DNA of 64,000 nt from Intestinimonas butyriciproducens (GCF_016901775.1 NZ_JACJKW010000007.1:1-64000); one strand, 5' to 3'. Shown: positions 34,521-42,250, numbered from the stretch's first letter. Program-made: numbers and translations. Notes: generated by a model from the letters alone, not told the origin.

Positions 34521-35630
34521 CTATACATCAATGGCTTTGATGGGGCACATCTCATGGCAGCAATAGCATTTGATGCACTTCCGCTTGTCCAGATGAGCCT
34601 TGCCGTTTGCCACATGCAGTGCTTGGCGGGGGCAGGCCCGGGCGCAGTCGCCGCAGCCCACACACCGGGGCGTGATGTGGGGAAAGGGATTTGCGGCCCG
34701 CTCCAGCCATGGCCGGAGAAAATGGGGCGCCCAGGAAAACCGGCTGCCATTTTGCTGGATGGCCGGCACAAAGGGCGGCTGCAGCGGCTCCATGCTGTCT
34801 CCCCGCAAAGTAAGCCGCTTCCCTTCAAAGGGTACCAGCCCCAGCTTTCCGCCCTCCTGGTGCACCGGGGAGCGCTCGGGCACAAGACCGCAATATTCCA
34901 TGGCTGCCAGATCCAGGGCAAAAGGATTCTGAGAACCGAAGAGCACACCTCCATGGCGCACCCGTCCTCCCGAGGGGCCTTTGCCGTCCATGCCCTCCAC
35001 CCCGTCCAGGATGGTATAGGCCGGCTGCACATACCGGCACAGATCCACCAGCAGCCGGGCAAAATCCTGCCGCCCGGGGTGCTGGGAGTGATAGGCTGCC
35101 TTGGTCAGCCCGGGGATGACGCCGTATAAATTCTTCACGCCCCCGGAAAAATAGGTCATCATATGGGTCTTCATCTTGGCCACGCTGATGACCACATCGG
35201 CCTGGGCGATGGGGGCGATAATGTCAAAATTCCGCTGTTTCAGACCTTGAAAGCGGCGTTTCCGGCTGGAAAAATCCCAGTTGAGAAGAGTGCCGGTCTC
35301 CTGGGACACCCGTTCCATGCCGGTGAAACGATAGACTCTCCCCAAAGCGGTTTTGTTATAGACCCCGCCGGGGGAATCGGCGATGGTCACCCTGGCCCCC
35401 TGCTCCTGAAACACCCGGCACACCGCCTTGACCACCGCCGGATGGGTGGTGGTGGCGGCCTCCGGGGCCCGGGCCATGAGCAGATTGGGCTTGATGACCA
35501 CATTCTTCCCTTTTTTCAGAAAAACTTCCGCTCCGCCCTGATCCTCAAACATCCGGCGGATGCACTCTTCCACCCGCTTTTCCTCATAATCAGAACAGGC
35601 GGCCACATAGACCTCGTCACGGACTGCCAT
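34521..35630 (-). CDS. DUF362 protein with C-terminal 4Fe-4S ferredoxin domain
   Basis: The 369-residue protein has a DUF362 domain (about 30-270; VVIKPNLLMARAPEAATTTHP, VVISVAKMKTHMMTYFSGG) and a C-terminal ferredoxin domain with two 4Fe-4S motifs: CVGCGDCARACP and CIKCYCCHEMCP. The second cluster's spacing, C-x2-C-x-C-x2-C-variant, has an extra Cys. Such proteins are common in anaerobes and presumed to be redox proteins; their function is not established. ATG at 35,630 is preferred because AAAGGAG lies nine bases upstream. It follows the PHP phosphatase gene by 19 bp. Confidence 0.88.
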   Translation of the reverse strand: MAVRDEVYVAACSDYEEKRVEECIRRMFEDQGGAEVFLKKGKNVVIKPNLLMARAPEAATTTHPAVVKAVCRVFQEQGARVTIADSPGGVYNKTALGRVYRFTGMERVSQETGTLLNWDFSSRKRRFQGLKQRNFDIIAPIAQADVVISVAKMKTHMMTYFSGGVKNLYGVIPGLTKAAYHSQHPGRQDFARLLVDLCRYVQPAYTILDGVEGMDGKGPSGGRVRHGGVLFGSQNPFALDLAAMEYCGLVPERSPVHQEGGKLGLVPFEGKRLTLRGDSMEPLQPPFVPAIQQNGSRFSWAPHFLRPWLERAANPFPHITPRCVGCGDCARACPRQALHVANGKAHLDKRKCIKCYCCHEMCPIKAIDV

Positions 35631-35649
35631 AGCTTTCTCCTTTGCTTTT

Positions 35650-36453
35650 TTACACAATATCAAACTGCCGGGGTTTCCGGTTCTGGAACACCGTCACCTG
35701 CTCAAATCCTGCCTTCCGGGCCAGAGCACAGGCCTGAGGGATGCCCTTTCCCACATTCTCCACCGAATGGGCATCGGAGCCCATGGTGACCATGCTCCCT
35801 CCGTACTCCCGGAACTGGCGCAGAATCCACTCCTCCGGCCCGGGGCGATGGAACCATTCCCGGCAGCCTTTGGCGTTGATTTCCAGAGCCTTTCCCATTT
35901 GAGCCAATTTCTGCAAAATAGGGGCCACCCGCTCTTTGTATTCCATCAGAGTGGGCTCTTCCCAGGGGCCTTCCATCACCCGCAGGGGATAGTCCAGGTG
36001 GCCCAAGGTGTCAAAATCCCCGAATTTCAGAAGATTTTCCAAATCTTCAAAATAGATGTCCAGCACCCCGCGGCAGGCATCCTTGTCCGGATAGGGGGTA
36101 TAATAAATATCCCGGCCATCGGCCAGAGTGTGCACCGAACCGATGACCATGTCATAGGGATGGCGCCGGAGCAAAGCCCGGGCCTGCTCCGGGTTGTGGT
36201 GGGGCTGGCCCAGCTCCACACCGTACAAAAGCAGCAAATCGTTCTCTTCCTGCTTTAGTCGGAACATCTCCTGCTGGCAGTCCTCTTCTTTGCGGACATA
36301 GTGAGGACAGGGGCCAAAATGATAAAAATCACAGTGCTCTGTCAGGGCCAGGGCCGAAAGACCGTGGCTCCTGGCACTTTTTTCCATAGCTGCGGCGGTA
36401 TCGCTGCCGTCAAAGGAAAAACGGGAATGGGTATGGGTATCGGATAAAAACAT
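35650..36453 (-). CDS. PHP-domain phosphatase, histidinol-phosphatase-like
   Basis: The 267-residue PHP-family metal-dependent phosphoesterase keeps the ligands H7 and H9 (DTHTHS), E39-H40 (LTEHCD), E76-type Glu in LLYGVELGQ, H in GSVHTL and the final GSDAHS. It most resembles HisJ/HisK histidinol-phosphatases, the penultimate step of histidine synthesis. No other his gene is in the window, so another phosphomonoester is possible. It is the first gene of a pair with the DUF362 protein. Confidence 0.82.
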   Translation of the reverse strand: MFLSDTHTHSRFSFDGSDTAAAMEKSARSHGLSALALTEHCDFYHFGPCPHYVRKEEDCQQEMFRLKQEENDLLLLYGVELGQPHHNPEQARALLRRHPYDMVIGSVHTLADGRDIYYTPYPDKDACRGVLDIYFEDLENLLKFGDFDTLGHLDYPLRVMEGPWEEPTLMEYKERVAPILQKLAQMGKALEINAKGCREWFHRPGPEEWILRQFREYGGSMVTMGSDAHSVENVGKGIPQACALARKAGFEQVTVFQNRKPRQFDIV

Positions 36454-36557
36454 TATAACGCAACCTTTTCAGCATATCAAATCCAGTTTGGGGCATACTT
36501 CCCATAGAGCCGTGGCAGCAGCCATGGCAGGCAACAACACGATTGGAGGAAAATTCC

Positions 36558-36764
36558 ATGTTTGATAAGATCGCCCTGGCTATCGCCATCATCGGCGGGC
36601 TCAACTGGGGCAGCATCGGCATTTTCGGGTTCGACCTGGTGGCCGCCCTCTTCGGGGCCGGCAGCGTGGGTTCCCGCATTGTCTACACCCTGGTGGGTCT
36701 TTCCGCCCTGTGGTGCATCAGCCTGCTTTTCCGGGATTGGCACCGCTCCCCCGGCCACATGTAA
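36558..36764 (+). CDS. DUF378 small membrane protein
   Basis: The 68-residue protein has two transmembrane helices and the DUF378 pattern GGLNWGSIGIFGFDLVAALF (about 14-33), ending in a short polar tail. Function unknown for the family. ATG at 36,558 is chosen because GGAGG lies eight bases before it; a start five codons earlier has no site. The stop is followed at once by the repeat block. Confidence 0.85.
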   Translation: MFDKIALAIAIIGGLNWGSIGIFGFDLVAALFGAGSVGSRIVYTLVGLSALWCISLLFRDWHRSPGHM

Positions 36765-37205
36765 AGTGGCGTGCCGCCACAGTCAGCAGAGTGCCTCCGC
36801 GGGCAAGTCCTCCCAGGGTGGCGTGCCGCCACAGGCGTAACTCTCCCAGGGTGGCGTGCCGCCACTGGCAAGCTCTCCCCGGCTGAGTGCGTCGTTGAGC
36901 TTTGGTGCTTCCTGGGTTCCAGGAAGGGGCCAGTTTGCTCTCTCGGCCATACGCTCTATCGTCTGCCAAGCGCGGAAGCGCAGGTTGACAACGGAGGCAC
37001 TCTGCCACAAAAAATGCCGCCTATGAAGGCGGCATTTTTCTGTTGTTTGATTCCCATTGCCCTTGCAACAGGGCCAACGGGGCTTTGCACCTTTTGCAAC
37101 CAAGGCTCAGGGGTGCCCGCAAGCACTCAGGTGCTTTTTCACACACCGCCCCCTTGCGGGCGATACGACTGCGGCGTCACGCCGCTGACTGCCCAGGCAC
37201 TGGGC
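36765..37205. repeat. Repeat block with GTGGCG-TGC-CGCCAC copies, terminator and ackA 3' hairpins
   Basis: GTGGCG-TGC-CGCCAC occurs three times (36,766-36,780; 36,818-36,832; 36,851-36,865), with an imperfect GCAGAG-TGC-CTCCGC between (36,786-36,800). A terminator is at 37,010-37,039. On the minus strand, directly after the ackA stop, come GCCCAG-TGC-CTGGGC (37,191-37,205) and GCGGCG-TGA-CGCCGC (37,171-37,185), then GTGTGTGAAAAAGCACC, which resembles the start of the structured element after the ornithine-cyclodeaminase-family gene. No gene is seen. Confidence 0.8.
37010..37039. terminator. Bidirectional terminator between DUF378 gene and ackA
   Basis: AAAAATGCCGCC (37,010-37,021) pairs with GGCGGCATTTTT (37,028-37,039) around TATGAA. 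It can stop both converging transcripts. Confidence 0.88.
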
Positions 37206-38402
37206 TTACTTGGAGGTCAGCTCCACAGTGTCGCGAGCGATCATCAGCTCTTCGTTGGTGGGCAGGACCCAGGCTTCCACCTTGGAACCCTCTGCCTGGA
37301 AAGCAGCTTCCTTGCGGGAAGCGTTCTGGCAGGCCTCGTGGTCCACCGTGAGGCCCAGGTATTCCATATCGGAGCAGATCTTCTCACGCATCTCAGCGTC
37401 GTTTTCGCCGATGCCGCCGGTGAAGACGATGGCATCCACGCCGCCCATGGCAGCAGCATAGCCGCCGATGAACTTCTTGATCTGATAGACGAACATATCC
37501 AGAGCCAGCTGAGCCCGCTGGTTGCCCTTCTGAGCAGCCTCGTTCAGGTCACGGCAGTCGCTGGAGACGCCGGAGATGCCCAGGAAGCCGGACTTCTTGT
37601 TCATCAGGTCGCTCATCTGGTCGGGGTCCAGGCCTTCCTTCTTCATGATGAAGGTAACCACAGAGGGGTCGATGCCGCCGCAGCGGGTGCCCATCAGGAA
37701 GCCGTCCAGGGGAGTGAAGCCCATGGAGGTATCCACAACCTTGCCGTCCTGGATAGCGGCCAGAGAGGAGCCGTTGCCCAGATGGCAGTTGATGACCTTC
37801 TTGCCTTCCAGGGAGCCCTTCAGCTCGCCCAGGCGATGAGCGATATAGCGATGGCTGGTGCCGTGGAAGCCATAGCGGCGGATGGAGTACTTCTCATAGT
37901 ACTCATAGGGCACGCCGAACATATAAGCCTTGGGAGGCATGGTCTGATGGAAGGAGGTATCGAACACGGCCACCATGGGGGTGTCCTTGCCGAAGACTTC
38001 CTGGCAGGCCTTCATAGCGATGGCCTGAGGGGGATTGTGGAGGGGGCCCAGATCCTTGAAGGACATGATATCGTCGATGACGGTATCGGTGACAACGGTG
38101 GAGACCTTGTACTTCTCGCTGCCGTGGAGCACCCGGTGGCCGATGGCGGAGATCTCGCTCATGCTGTCGATGACCTTGCCCTCGCCGGAGCTCATCACCT
38201 TCACCAGCTCCATAAAGGCTTCCTTATGGGTGGGGAAGGACACATCATACTCCACCTTCACGCCGTCGGCGGTCTTGTGGCTGATCCGGCCGTCCACGCC
38301 GATGCGCTCGCACAGGCCTTTGGCCAGAACACCTTCGTTGGACATATCCATCAGCTGATACTTCAGCGAGGAGCTGCCCGCATTGATAACCAGTACTTTC
38401 AT
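37206..38402 (-). CDS. ackA: Acetate kinase
   Basis: AckA transfers phosphate from acetyl phosphate to ADP, yielding acetate and ATP in fermentation. The 398-residue protein shows VLVINAGSSSLKYQL at the N-terminus, GHRVLHGSEKY, VFDTSFHQTMP (catalytic Asp/His region), RRYGFHGTSHRYIA, CHLGNGSSLAAI and VFTGGIGEND. ATG at 38,402 is used, eight bases after AAGGAG. No phosphotransacetylase gene is in the window. The gene is divergent from tmcAL, whose product uses acetate. Confidence 0.97.
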   Translation of the reverse strand: MKVLVINAGSSSLKYQLMDMSNEGVLAKGLCERIGVDGRISHKTADGVKVEYDVSFPTHKEAFMELVKVMSSGEGKVIDSMSEISAIGHRVLHGSEKYKVSTVVTDTVIDDIMSFKDLGPLHNPPQAIAMKACQEVFGKDTPMVAVFDTSFHQTMPPKAYMFGVPYEYYEKYSIRRYGFHGTSHRYIAHRLGELKGSLEGKKVINCHLGNGSSLAAIQDGKVVDTSMGFTPLDGFLMGTRCGGIDPSVVTFIMKKEGLDPDQMSDLMNKKSGFLGISGVSSDCRDLNEAAQKGNQRAQLALDMFVYQIKKFIGGYAAAMGGVDAIVFTGGIGENDAEMREKICSDMEYLGLTVDHEACQNASRKEAAFQAEGSKVEAWVLPTNEELMIARDTVELTSK

Positions 38403-38461
38403 CTTCTGCACTCCTTATGATTGTAAATCTCTTATTTTTGTTATAAAATGAGACCGAATCT

Positions 38462-38490
38462 ATTTTACACCATATTTTTTAAAAGTACAA
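38462..38490 (-). promoter_or_regulatory. Promoter of ackA
   Basis: On the minus strand TTGTAC (38,490-38,485) and TAAAAT (38,467-38,462) are 17 bases apart, with the start expected near 38,455, about 50 bases before the gene. Confidence 0.65.
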
Positions 38491-38513
38491 CCATCAAAAT
38501 GGAGAAAATCCCT

Positions 38514-39725
38514 ATGAACATCTGCGGCATCGTGGCAGAATACAATCCTTTTCACCGGGGCCACCGGTATCATCTGGAAAAAACAAGGCAAAAACTGGGG
38601 GAAGATACCCTGCTTGTGGTGTGCCTGTCCTCCTATTTTGTCCAGCGGGGAGAACCGGCTCTTTTATCCCCTCACGCCCGGGCCGAAATGGCCCTCAGCC
38701 AGGGGGCCGACCTGGTGCTCTCCCTCCCCGCCCCCTACGCCCTTTCCTCGGCGGAGGGCTTTGCCCGGGGAGCGGTGGGCATCCTTGCCGCCCTGGGCTG
38801 TGTCACCCACCTGTCCTTCGGCACCGAAGGGGTGGGGGAAGAAAAAATCATGGAGCTTTCCCGGCTGCTTCTGGAGCACGAGACGGCGGCAAATACCCTG
38901 CTCCATCTGAAAAGCGGCATCTCCTATGCCGCTGCCCGGGAACGGGCCCTCTATGAGCAGATCAAAGAAGAAGCCGCCCTTCTCCGCCTGCCCAATGTGA
39001 TCCTGGCCACCGAATACGGCAAGGCACTTTTGCAGCTTTCTGCCCCCATCCAGCCGGTGGCCATCCCCCGGAAAGGGGCGGGCCACGACGCCATGGAGCC
39101 GGAAGAGGGCTTCCCCTCGGCCTCCTTCCTGCGGCAGAAGATCGCCGCAGGTGAAACCCAAGAGGCCCTTTCCTACCTGCCTCCCCAGTGCCGGGAAATT
39201 TTCCGCCGGGAGCAAAAGACCGGACGGCTGGCCCTGCCTGCCCTGGGGGAAAAAGCCATGCTGGGCAAGCTCTGGAGCCTGTCCCTTCGGGAGCTTTCCG
39301 CCCTGCCCGGGGCGGCCGAGGGCCTGGAACACCGGTTTGCCCGGGCTCTGCAGAAAAACCAAAGCCTGACCGCAGCTCTGGAAGAAACCAAAACCCGCCG
39401 CTATCCCCTCTCCCGGCTGCGGCGCATGGCTCTGTGCGGCTTTCTGGGGCTGACCAAGCAGGAATGCCAGAGTCCTCCTTCTTATATAAAGGTATTGGCC
39501 GTGGGCGAAAAGGGGCGGCAGGCCCTGGCCCTTTCCCGCAAGCAGAGTGCTTTGCCGGTCATCACCAAGCCCGCCCAGGGAAAAACCATCCCGGCCTTTC
39601 AGAAGGAAGGGGACTGTGCCCGGCTGTGGAGCCTGTTTTTAAAAGACCCCGCCGCCTTTTCCCCGGGAGAATACTATGAAAAAGGCCCGGTGACCCAAAA
39701 GGCGCGAAAATGTCTTGACTTTTAG
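38514..39725 (+). CDS. tmcAL: tRNA(Met) cytidine acetate ligase
   Basis: TmcAL (YlbM family) activates acetate with ATP and transfers it to C34 of elongator tRNA-Met, giving N4-acetylcytidine. The 403-residue protein has the nucleotidyltransferase motif VAEYNPFHRGHRYHL (6-20), SSYFVQRGEPAL, FPSASFLRQ with the S-x-x-x-R motif and the RRMALCGFLG segment. ATG 38,514 follows GGAG by about nine bases. The promoter of rplU lies within its last codons. Confidence 0.92.
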   Translation: MNICGIVAEYNPFHRGHRYHLEKTRQKLGEDTLLVVCLSSYFVQRGEPALLSPHARAEMALSQGADLVLSLPAPYALSSAEGFARGAVGILAALGCVTHLSFGTEGVGEEKIMELSRLLLEHETAANTLLHLKSGISYAAARERALYEQIKEEAALLRLPNVILATEYGKALLQLSAPIQPVAIPRKGAGHDAMEPEEGFPSASFLRQKIAAGETQEALSYLPPQCREIFRREQKTGRLALPALGEKAMLGKLWSLSLRELSALPGAAEGLEHRFARALQKNQSLTAALEETKTRRYPLSRLRRMALCGFLGLTKQECQSPPSYIKVLAVGEKGRQALALSRKQSALPVITKPAQGKTIPAFQKEGDCARLWSLFLKDPAAFSPGEYYEKGPVTQKARKCLDF

Positions 39726-39743
39726 AGAAAGGGATGGTATACT
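39715..39743 (+). promoter_or_regulatory. Promoter of rplU-rpmA inside the tmcAL 3' end
   Basis: TTGACT (39,715-39,720) and TATACT (39,738-39,743) with a 17-base spacer. The -35 box overlaps the last codons and stop of tmcAL. Confidence 0.8.
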
Positions 39744-39749
39744 GGCTTC

Positions 39750-39828
39750 GCCGCATCGACCGGGCTAGAAGTGGGTCTGTCCCCGCCCCGAGAGCGAGAC
39801 TCTAACAAAGAAGAGAGGTGCAAACCGC
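39750..39828 (+). ncRNA. Probable ribosomal protein L21 leader
   Basis: The 5' leader between the promoter and rplU is about 80 bases, position and size as in the L21 leader known from Firmicutes. It contains paired segments (for example GAGAGCGAGACTC) and CGGGCTAGAAGTGGG before GAGAGGTGC at the start site. I infer autoregulation by L21 from family knowledge and position; I cannot fit the consensus with certainty. Confidence 0.5.
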
Positions 39829-40140
39829 ATGTACGCTATCATCGTAGCCGGCGGGAAACAGTACAAGGTCGCAGAGGGCGACACCATCTACATCGAGAAA
39901 CTGGAAGCCGCCGATGGCGAAACCGTGTCCTTTGACAATGTTCTGGCAGTGGAAAAGGACGGGGCTATGACCGTTGGCGCTCCTTATGTTGAGGGAGCCA
40001 AGGTCTCCGGCAAGGTCGTCAAGACCGGCAAGGGCAAGAAGATTATGGTCTTCAAGTTCAAGGCCAAGAAGAACTACCGTCGCCGCCAGGGCCATCGTCA
40101 GCCCTACACCAAGGTGACCATCGAAGCCATCCAGGCTTAA
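39829..40140 (+). CDS. rplU: 50S ribosomal protein L21
   Basis: The 103-residue L21 begins [14 protein letters not shown] and contains the conserved [19 protein letters not shown] and [16 protein letters not shown]-terminal rRNA-binding tail. Normal length. It is followed by rpmA after 43 bp. The gene usually found between them in Firmicutes, prp (ysxB), is absent here. Confidence 0.98.
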   Translation: MYAIIVAGGKQYKVAEGDTIYIEKLEAADGETVSFDNVLAVEKDGAMTVGAPYVEGAKVSGKVVKTGKGKKIMVFKFKAKKNYRRRQGHRQPYTKVTIEAIQA

Positions 40141-40183
40141 GTTCTTCCCTTTTTTCATCCTAAACCAATCGGAGGTGTAACTC

Positions 40184-40444
40184 ATGGCTCATAAGAAAGG
40201 TGTCGGCTCCACAAAGAACGGCCGCGATTCCGAAAGCAAACGCCTGGGCGTCAAGCGCGCCGACGGTCAGTATGTGCTGGCTGGCAACATCCTGGTTCGC
40301 CAGCGGGGCACCAAGATCCATCCTGGTCTGAATGTGGGCATCGGCTCTGACGATACCCTGTTCGCCATGGCTGACGGCCGCGTCAGCTTTGAGCGTTTCG
40401 GCCGCGACCGCAAGAAGGTCTCGGTCATCAAGGTGGAACAGTAA
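40184..40444 (+). CDS. rpmA: 50S ribosomal protein L27 (no cleavable N-terminal extension)
   Basis: The 86-residue L27 starts [20 protein letters not shown]. Most Firmicutes L27 precursors carry about nine extra residues ending in a phenylalanine-rich site that the protease Prp removes. Here the ATG lies after GGAGGTG and an in-frame TAA sits two codons upstream, so no extension can be made. The mature N-terminus reaches the peptidyl-transferase centre. This agrees with the absence of prp between rplU and rpmA. Confidence 0.98.
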   Translation: MAHKKGVGSTKNGRDSESKRLGVKRADGQYVLAGNILVRQRGTKIHPGLNVGIGSDDTLFAMADGRVSFERFGRDRKKVSVIKVEQ

Positions 40445-40452
40445 GAACCCCA

Positions 40453-40684
40453 AGACCCGGGCCCCATGGCCCGGGCTCTCTCAAAAAAGCGGCTTATGCC
40501 GCTTTTTTGTATTTTTGCAAGGGCCTGCATGCACGCCTGTGGCGCACACTTGGCCCTTGAGAAGTGCAAAATCTGCGCACAGGTCGCGGCTTTTTGCAAA
40601 TTGATGAAGGGTTGGATACACAAATTTTGGCCCACATCTGTTTTGCTTCTTTGACCCGGGCCTTTTGGCCCGGGTCTTTCTTAT
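40453..40684 (+). other. Structured 3' element, copy A, flanked by duplicated terminator hairpins
   Basis: The interval after rpmA contains, in order: GACCCGGGCC-CCAT-GGCCCGGG (from 40,455); hairpin AAAAAGCGGC/GCCGCTTTTT (40,483-40,509); stem CAAGGGCC/GGCCCTTG (40,518-40,525, 40,552-40,559) with TGCATGCA inside; stem TGCAAAA/TTTTGCA (40,565-40,571, 40,592-40,598) around GCACAGGTCGC; TTGATGAAGGG; and a second GACCCGGGCC-TTTT-GGCCCGGGTC with a T run (40,651-40,680). A diverged copy with the same pairings lies at 43,823-43,975. It may be a small RNA, a long 3' UTR or a mobile repeat; not matched to any family. Confidence 0.65.
40651..40684 (+). terminator. Terminator after copy A
   Basis: GACCCGGGCC and GGCCCGGGTC around TTTT, followed by TTTCTT. 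It is the last stop signal before the obgE promoter region. Confidence 0.85.
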
Positions 40685-40697
40685 AACTCCGTATGGT

Positions 40698-40703
40698 TAT
40701 AAT
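40698..40703 (+). promoter_or_regulatory. Candidate -10 box of obgE
   Basis: A perfect TATAAT about 75 bases before obgE. The -35 at 17 bases (TCTTTC) is weak. The inverted repeat GCGGCG-AAC-CGCCGC (40,717-40,731) lies in the predicted leader. Confidence 0.45.
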
Positions 40704-40776
40704 AGTAAGGGCCTGAGCGGCGAACCGCCGCACCCGACCATAGCATGATGCAAAGCACAGAGAAGAGGATTACATT

Positions 40777-42045
40777 ATGTTTGTTGATGTTGCACGGATC
40801 TTTATCAAGGCGGGAAAAGGGGGCGATGGCGCTGTCTCCTTTCACCGGGAAAAATACATCGCCGCCGGCGGGCCGGATGGCGGCGATGGCGGCAAGGGCG
40901 GCAGCGTTGTCTTTCAGGTGGATGACAACCTCTCCACCCTGCTGGACTTCCGCATGAAGCGGAAATATGTGGCCCAGAACGGCGCCAACGGCACCGGCAA
41001 GCGCAGCAGCGGCAAGGATGGCGAAAACATCCTCATCAAAGTGCCCCGGGGCACTCTGATCCGGGACGCGGAAACCGGAGCGCTTTTACAGGATATGTCC
41101 GGTGACGAGCCCTTTGTGGCAGCCAAAGGCGGCCGGGGCGGCTGGGGCAACTGCCATTTTGCCACTCCCACCCGTCAGGCTCCCCGCTTTGCCAAGCCCG
41201 GCCTGCCCGGTGAAGAGCGGATGGTCACTCTGGAGCTGAAACTCATCGCCGATGTGGGCCTGATCGGCTTCCCCAATGTGGGCAAAAGCACCCTGCTTTC
41301 GGTGATCTCCAAGGCCCGGCCCAAAATTGCCGATTACCACTTCACCACCCTCACCCCCAACCTGGGCGTGGTGTATGTGGGCGAAGGGGAATCCTTTGTA
41401 GCCGCCGACATCCCGGGCATCATCGAGGGCGCCGCCGAAGGCGCCGGCCTGGGCCACGATTTCCTCCGCCACATCGAGCGGTGCCGTCTGCTGCTCCACC
41501 TGGTGGATGTGTCCGGCTCGGAGGGCCGTGACCCGGTGGAGGACCTGGAGACCATCAACCGGGAACTGAAGGAATACAGCCCGGCCTTGGCTTCCCGTCC
41601 CCAGATCATCGCCGCCAACAAAACCGACATCGCCCCCGATGGGGAAAACGCCCGCCGTCTGCGGGAAAAGGCCCAGGAGCTGGGCTGTGCTTATTTTGAG
41701 ATTTCGGCGGCGGCCCAGATGGGCGTGCGGGAGCTGGTCTATGCCCTGTGGCAGGAGCTGGAGAAGCTGCCTCCCATCGAGGTCTACGAGGCCGAAGTGA
41801 TCCCGGAAAAGGAAGCCGATCCGGAAGAGGATATCATCATCCGCCGGGAGAACGACACCTTCTATGTCACCGGGCGGCACATCGAGCGGATCTTTGCTTC
41901 GGTGAACCTGTCGGATTACGAATCCCGGATGTATTTCGAGCGGGCCTTGCGGAAAGCCGGTCTGTTTGAAAAGCTGGAGGAAAAGGGCGTCAAGGAGCAC
42001 GACACCGTCAATGTGTGCGGCTTCGAGTTTGAATATATCCACTGA
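40777..42045 (+). CDS. obgE: GTPase ObgE/CgtA
   Basis: An essential GTPase linked to 50S assembly and, in spore formers, to sporulation and stress signalling. The 422-residue protein has the glycine-rich Obg fold (1-157: KAGKGGDGAVSFHREKY, GGPDGGDGGKGGSV), the G domain with Walker A GFPNVGKS (164-171), DIPGIIEGAAEGAGLGHDFL and NKTD, and a C-terminal OCT domain (about 345-422). The stop codon is one base before the third multi-hairpin element. Confidence 0.97.
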   Translation: MFVDVARIFIKAGKGGDGAVSFHREKYIAAGGPDGGDGGKGGSVVFQVDDNLSTLLDFRMKRKYVAQNGANGTGKRSSGKDGENILIKVPRGTLIRDAETGALLQDMSGDEPFVAAKGGRGGWGNCHFATPTRQAPRFAKPGLPGEERMVTLELKLIADVGLIGFPNVGKSTLLSVISKARPKIADYHFTTLTPNLGVVYVGEGESFVAADIPGIIEGAAEGAGLGHDFLRHIERCRLLLHLVDVSGSEGRDPVEDLETINRELKEYSPALASRPQIIAANKTDIAPDGENARRLREKAQELGCAYFEISAAAQMGVRELVYALWQELEKLPPIEVYEAEVIPEKEADPEEDIIIRRENDTFYVTGRHIERIFASVNLSDYESRMYFERALRKAGLFEKLEEKGVKEHDTVNVCGFEFEYIH

Positions 42046-42046
42046 C

Positions 42047-42250
42047 GAGCCAGAGCCTTCGCTGCGGCGAAGGCTTGCAAAAGAAATAAGCCCGATTGGA
42101 ACGATGTTCCAATCGGGCTTATTTCTTTTGTTCCTGGCGGCGTGTTATTTCGGCCAAAGGCCGAAATAACGAGGATATAAGAAGCGGGCGCCGCCGCTGG
42201 CTCTCGGGGAAAAACTAAGTTTTTCCCCGACCTTTTTCGCGCCCCAGGCG
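42047..42250 (+). repeat. Multi-hairpin 3'-end element, copy 3 (after obgE)
   Basis: Same plan as copies 1 and 2 but on the plus strand: GAGCCAG, hairpin GCCTTCGC/GCGAAGGC, a variable long stem (AAGAAATAAGCCCGATTGGA mirrored, about 42,079-42,129), hairpin GTTATTTCGGC/GCCGAAATAAC between GGCGGCG and CGCCGCC, closing CTGGCTC, hairpin TCGGGGAAAAA/TTTTTCCCCGA (42,204-42,230) and CCTTTTT. The stretch before CGCCGCC differs from copies 1 and 2. Bases 42,251-42,351, up to the lipoprotein stop, show nothing recognisable. Confidence 0.82.

Noticed and set aside
37040-37170. Third copy of the A/B structured element after ackA
   Set aside because: GTGTGTGAAAAAGCACC on the minus strand resembles the start of copy B, but the CTGCATGCA, GCACAGGTCGC and TTGATGA parts are missing. 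Too diverged to claim.
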